This document shows positions 60,438 to 64,000 of a stretch of DNA of 64,000 bases, piece after piece. The notes below the pieces were generated by a model, which saw nothing but the letters and a program-made list of their open reading frames with translations, was not told the DNA's origin and did no database searches. Positions within the stretch are counted from its first letter, which is position 1. Each line of letters begins with the position of its first letter. The translations under genes were made by a program, and so were the position numbers. This DNA comes from Flectonema sp. DT1601 (Eukaryota; Euglenozoa; Diplonemea; Diplonemida; Diplonemidae). Location of the stretch: assembly GCA_964019425.1 (NCBI GenBank), contig OZ025781.1, positions 1,556,501-1,620,500 of the forward strand, given 5' to 3'.

Positions 60438-62975
60438 ATGCCTGATAGTGAGAGGGACAGTGTCACTCCAAGCCCCAGTGGTGAACGCGATGAATTGGGT
60501 GAGTTGTATCGTCTACCAAAGACAACAGGAGAAAATGAAAAAACAAAAACAGCAACTACCTTGATGTTAAGACAATTAAATATCACCATATCATTGAGTA
60601 TTATTATTGTAACATCAGTATTGTGTGCTTCTCTTGCTGTTGTTAGTTCTGACAAAGCTTTTAATGATACAGTAGAATCAAGAGACAAAGCTGCGAACGA
60701 ATGTTTTGATGCAGGAGAACAAAACATCTTACAACAAACAAACGCTCATCTAGACGCGATGTCTTATTTAGTTCAATCATATATAAATGAGTTCTTGGAA
60801 TCTCACAGACGAATAATTGCTTCAGATATTCATATAATCCGTAATTTTGATCCAAAAAATAAACTATTCATGGATGCCTTAACCAGCTCATTATGCGGCC
60901 AATACGTATCACACAAGAACGTAGGGATGACGATAATTGGTGTTATAAGAGATGATAACTACACTCGAATCATAACAGATGACGGAAATCCTACCTTAGG
61001 AATGTGGACACAAGATGGAGGAACTCTGATGAAGGGATTGGTTACTGACGATTGTGAATTTATTTCAAACTTAACAATCAACAGTACTGATGGTTTCGTC
61101 ACTGGATGTCCTGGAAATGAAGACGCAAACTGTTTGGTGGAGAATGAAGATTTTCATATTCAATTGTTTTATAAACTTGCTAAGAAACACGTCCAACCTG
61201 GTGTTGAAAATGTGAAATTTGGATTTCTGACACTCGGAATTGGACTTACAACTTTAGGAGTATTCGAAGGGGGAGTCGTTTTCGGAGGTATCAGTCTACG
61301 TGATATTTCACAAGTTTTCAACACCGTTAGTCTTGGTACTCACGGAAGGATTTATGGAGTCGTTCGCTCATCATGGGTAAGCCCAGAACAAACAGACCTC
61401 CGCTACAACATCCACTACAATCAAACACACAGGTTAATAGGGGCATCAGTAGGTGATGTGTACGAAAATGTTGAAAGTAAGATCCCTATGTGTACGAGTT
61501 GTTCATGGGCACCTCGTCGTCCTGTTGACTCAACGGATCACATCATATCAGCGACAGCTCGTTATATTGAAAACATTCCTGGAAAATATGAATCTCTTCT
61601 ACAGAATAAATCATTACATCAATTCTCTCTTATGAATGATGACCACAGTAATCACACTCATGATGAATTCGTAGCAAAGGTTTCATCAATAGAATCAAAG
61701 CATGGTATTGATTGGTATATTGTGATAGTCCTTGATAGTGACTTCCTTTATGGAGAAGTAAACGAAAGAGTTTTACAAACAAAAAAAGAGATCGACGCTA
61801 TCGAAGAAGACGTAGTTGAAAATCTCCGCGGATCAAGAATACTTTTACTAACATCGGTGACTGTGTCATCTGTTGTGTTAATTATGGCTAGCATGGGGTT
61901 GGTATTTGTTATTATGAGTCCGTTGAAAAGACTTGAAAGAAATATGAGACTCGTATCAGAAATGCGCTTAGACGAGATCAATCACGGGGAATACAGCTCC
62001 ATGTCGGAGGTTAAGCTAGTCCAGACAGCATTTAGTAAGATGGTAAATAACTTAGAATTGTTTAGGGAATTTTTACCTGCATCGGTTTTTCGATCGGAGG
62101 AAAATGAACTGTCGACTGCTGATCAGTCGTCACATCCTTCAACAGCAATGAGAAGTCAATCTTCTTGTAGAAGTCATCAACGACCTATGTTAGTACTTCA
62201 GCCAGAACTTCGTTTAAAACATGTCTCGATGGGGATTATTAATTTTGTTGGATTTCTAACAAAAGGAAGTGAGACAGAACTACAACATGAATTATGTGAT
62301 TACATCTCAACAATCGCTAAACTTTGTCAGGACTCTAGAGGAGTTCCTGAAGGGTTTTATGGAGATAAAGTTTGCCTTCATTGGAATGCTATTGTTCCCG
62401 TGACATCACACGGATGTTTAGCCTCTAATTGTTGTTATAGTGCACAGCAATTGCTTTTAACTTCAGATTGTAAGACATCCGTTGCTGTTGTGTCTGGAGA
62501 AGTGAGTTGTGGAAACATGGGCTGCACGGGAATGCGAAAATTTACCTTCTTAGGATCTTTAGTTCCCTGGCTGATGGTACTCGAACGTCATAATAGTGTC
62601 TTCGGAACTGACTTCTTAGTTGATCAATACGTACAGAGTGATATAACTACTAGTTTTGTGTGTAAGCTGTTGGAATCTCTTTATTTTGAAAAACATTCTT
62701 CTTTAGGTATACTCGTCTATCAGGTAGTGAATCCTATCCCAGTCACATCTCCAACTTGGATGTACAAACTAGGAGATGAAATAAATCCTTTCACCAGAAG
62801 GAATTTGGTTCTACAGCACTACTTTAACTTAGAGTGGGATCAAGCACTTCCGTATCTGACACATTCTCTTGTAAAAGACATCCCACAACTTAAAGGAAAT
62901 ATTGTTCGGTGTAAGGCCACTAAAGCTAAAAGGCATATGCCGCTTTATCCACCAATTGGACTTCAGCATTTTTAA
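60438..62975 (+). CDS. Receptor-type cyclase homologue: sensor, HAMP, cyclase-like domain
   Basis: The 845-residue protein has a short cytosolic N-terminus, one span (about 50-72), a large outside sensor region (about 75-475, Cache-like layout, several N-glycosylation sequons), and a second span (about 475-500). A HAMP linker follows (SPLKRLERNMRLVSEM), then a FREFLPASVF hinge and a class III cyclase-type domain (about 590-760). The first metal-binding Asp is missing: the strand reads SMGIINFVGFLT. The second is kept in FYGDKVCLHW. It is therefore probably a pseudo-cyclase or a partner that needs a second subunit. The TWMYKLGD tail matches EWMYQLE of the protein at 15062. The acceptor ends just 4 nt before the ATG. 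Confidence 0.85.
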   Translation: MPDSERDSVTPSPSGERDELGELYRLPKTTGENEKTKTATTLMLRQLNITISLSIIIVTSVLCASLAVVSSDKAFNDTVESRDKAANECFDAGEQNILQQTNAHLDAMSYLVQSYINEFLESHRRIIASDIHIIRNFDPKNKLFMDALTSSLCGQYVSHKNVGMTIIGVIRDDNYTRIITDDGNPTLGMWTQDGGTLMKGLVTDDCEFISNLTINSTDGFVTGCPGNEDANCLVENEDFHIQLFYKLAKKHVQPGVENVKFGFLTLGIGLTTLGVFEGGVVFGGISLRDISQVFNTVSLGTHGRIYGVVRSSWVSPEQTDLRYNIHYNQTHRLIGASVGDVYENVESKIPMCTSCSWAPRRPVDSTDHIISATARYIENIPGKYESLLQNKSLHQFSLMNDDHSNHTHDEFVAKVSSIESKHGIDWYIVIVLDSDFLYGEVNERVLQTKKEIDAIEEDVVENLRGSRILLLTSVTVSSVVLIMASMGLVFVIMSPLKRLERNMRLVSEMRLDEINHGEYSSMSEVKLVQTAFSKMVNNLELFREFLPASVFRSEENELSTADQSSHPSTAMRSQSSCRSHQRPMLVLQPELRLKHVSMGIINFVGFLTKGSETELQHELCDYISTIAKLCQDSRGVPEGFYGDKVCLHWNAIVPVTSHGCLASNCCYSAQQLLLTSDCKTSVAVVSGEVSCGNMGCTGMRKFTFLGSLVPWLMVLERHNSVFGTDFLVDQYVQSDITTSFVCKLLESLYFEKHSSLGILVYQVVNPIPVTSPTWMYKLGDEINPFTRRNLVLQHYFNLEWDQALPYLTHSLVKDIPQLKGNIVRCKATKAKRHMPLYPPIGLQHF

Positions 62976-64000
62976 TTCAACTGATTTCTACAAACAAACG
63001 AAGACTCAGTTCGTCTTCATTGCTTCGTGTTACTGCGGTTAAAGTGTTTTTTGTTATTAACACGACTCAATTTATTTCAGAAAACTGTTGGTTGTTGATT
63101 TTCATTATTATTATTATTATTATTATTTTTTTTTTTTTGTTGTTTGTTTTCTTTTTTTGTTTTGTTTTGTTTTCGTCACTTCTCATTTGATTTCTTTCAA
63201 TCAGCTTCAAGTCTTACATGAACATTTCTCAAAGACTACCGAAGCCCCCCCCCCCTAGTATTCCTTTGTTTGTTTTTATTTGATGGCTTTATTCTATTCC
63301 AGCTGTGATGAGCGCGTCATATACTTTTGCTTAAGGACAACGAAGTCTTTATTGATAATTAGGGAATTAGATTGTGACGACTGGGTAGACTTAAGTTTTC
63401 TTGAATGAAATTAAAAATAAGAAAGAAAATAAATAAAAAAAAATTAATTAAGTTGCTATGAATCTCCTTTTGTTTCTATTATTATTATTATATCATTATT
63501 CTTTATTTTTTGCATTTAACAAGTATTGTAAGAACGAAAAAGAATGTTGGCAGCACACGTAAACCTCCTTTAGCTTTATCAGTTTAAGTCGGTTCACTGT
63601 TTCGTGCACAAACAAAAAATCACAGTTGTTATATCATTATTTTCTGTATAGTTGAAGATAAAGCCAATTCTTTTATGAAATCATTAATTGTGTTTTTTTC
63701 TATTTTTTTTAAATTTCTTTTTTTTTTTTTTTTTTTTGAGAGGTTGTTGGTGATTATTATCATCGGGAAGGAGAAAAAAAAAAACTATATTTTTGTTTAA
63801 TTATAGTAAAACAATCTCATTAAAGGTTTTTCTACCCTTTTTCCTCACTACTGATTGAAGTCAGAAGTAGGTTCGACATAAAGTCGTAGTATTGGGGACT
63901 CACAGGTGGTTAACCGTTCCACCCCTGTTGTGTCTATCTAACCGGTACTCGATGGTGTGTCGGGCTCGCTAACTAACGAACTAACTCGGTTTTGTTTGTT
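62976..64000. other. Intergenic region to the window end, no gene seen
   Basis: AT-rich spacer with ATT triplets near 63104-63127, poly-C near 63246 and poly-T near 63716-63737. Only the dispersed repeat at 63515-63675 stands out. Confidence 0.55.
63515..63675. repeat. Dispersed repeat, right copy
   Basis: Partner of 563-714 in direct orientation. It shares the gcacacgtaaacctccttta core and the tattttctgtatag block. It lies about 540 bp after the stop codon of the cyclase homologue. Confidence 0.55.

Noticed and set aside
1-64000. CRISPR arrays, LTR retroelements, Polintons or prophage-like genes
   Set aside because: I saw no spaced direct repeats, long terminal direct repeats, integrase, capsid or reverse transcriptase signatures on either strand.

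Overview
The window is nuclear DNA of a single-celled eukaryote (protist). The evidence is a PRP31 splicing factor, a kinesin-3, a Rab32 GTPase, a mitochondrial complex I assembly factor (NDUFAF5) with a presequence, short GT-AG introns, and a decayed cytosolic-type LSU rRNA fragment. The standard genetic code fits throughout. The DNA is AT-rich, and gaps are full of long poly-T and poly-A runs. I cannot fix the taxon from the sequence alone.

The most striking property is architecture. All 25 genes I can support lie on the + strand. Every one has a putative splice acceptor (AG, usually after a pyrimidine run) within about 4 to 54 nt of its start codon, usually with no recognisable upstream donor. 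This is the layout of a directional gene cluster whose mRNAs are capped by spliced-leader trans-splicing, as in Euglenozoa, but it is an inference. Conventional cis-introns (46 to 129 nt) also occur in ten genes by my models; two of these (beta-mannosidase exon 1 and the LRR-like 3' exon) are less certain.

Layout: 1-1452 gap; 1453-6788 five-exon alpha-solenoid protein; 7639 CRAL-TRIO protein; 9293-14725 tandem array of three identical YghU-type glutathione transferase genes with degenerate 3'-end fragments in the spacers; 15062 membrane protein with a cyclase-like domain; 16962 VPS9 protein; 18518 VIT1/CCC1 transporter; 19688 PRP31; 21510 beta-mannosidase; 24769 IQ-motif protein; 25551 small protein; 27254 kinesin-3; 31558 NDUFAF5; 33220 small membrane protein; 34434 LRR-like protein; 37268 Ubl-ankyrin protein; 39860 and 40869 unknown proteins; 44243 TerD-TerD-C2 protein; 46532 MpaB/Lcp-type (DUF2236) protein; 48512 unknown; 50549 Rab32-like GTPase; 53389 coiled-coil protein; 60438 receptor-type cyclase homologue.

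The gap 56203-60437 is different. It holds two terminal-inverted-repeat elements, 57035-57804 and 58696-59913. Both carry the same tRNA-like cassette in the same orientation. The second also carries a decayed piece of LSU rRNA, part of it inverted. They look like non-autonomous DNA elements that picked up host RNA-gene sequence.

Functionally the genes are a mix typical of a directional cluster rather than a pathway. Loose themes are membrane traffic (VPS9, Rab32, CRAL-TRIO, kinesin-3), signalling (two cyclase-like proteins, IQ, C2) and mitochondria (NDUFAF5, perhaps 39860).
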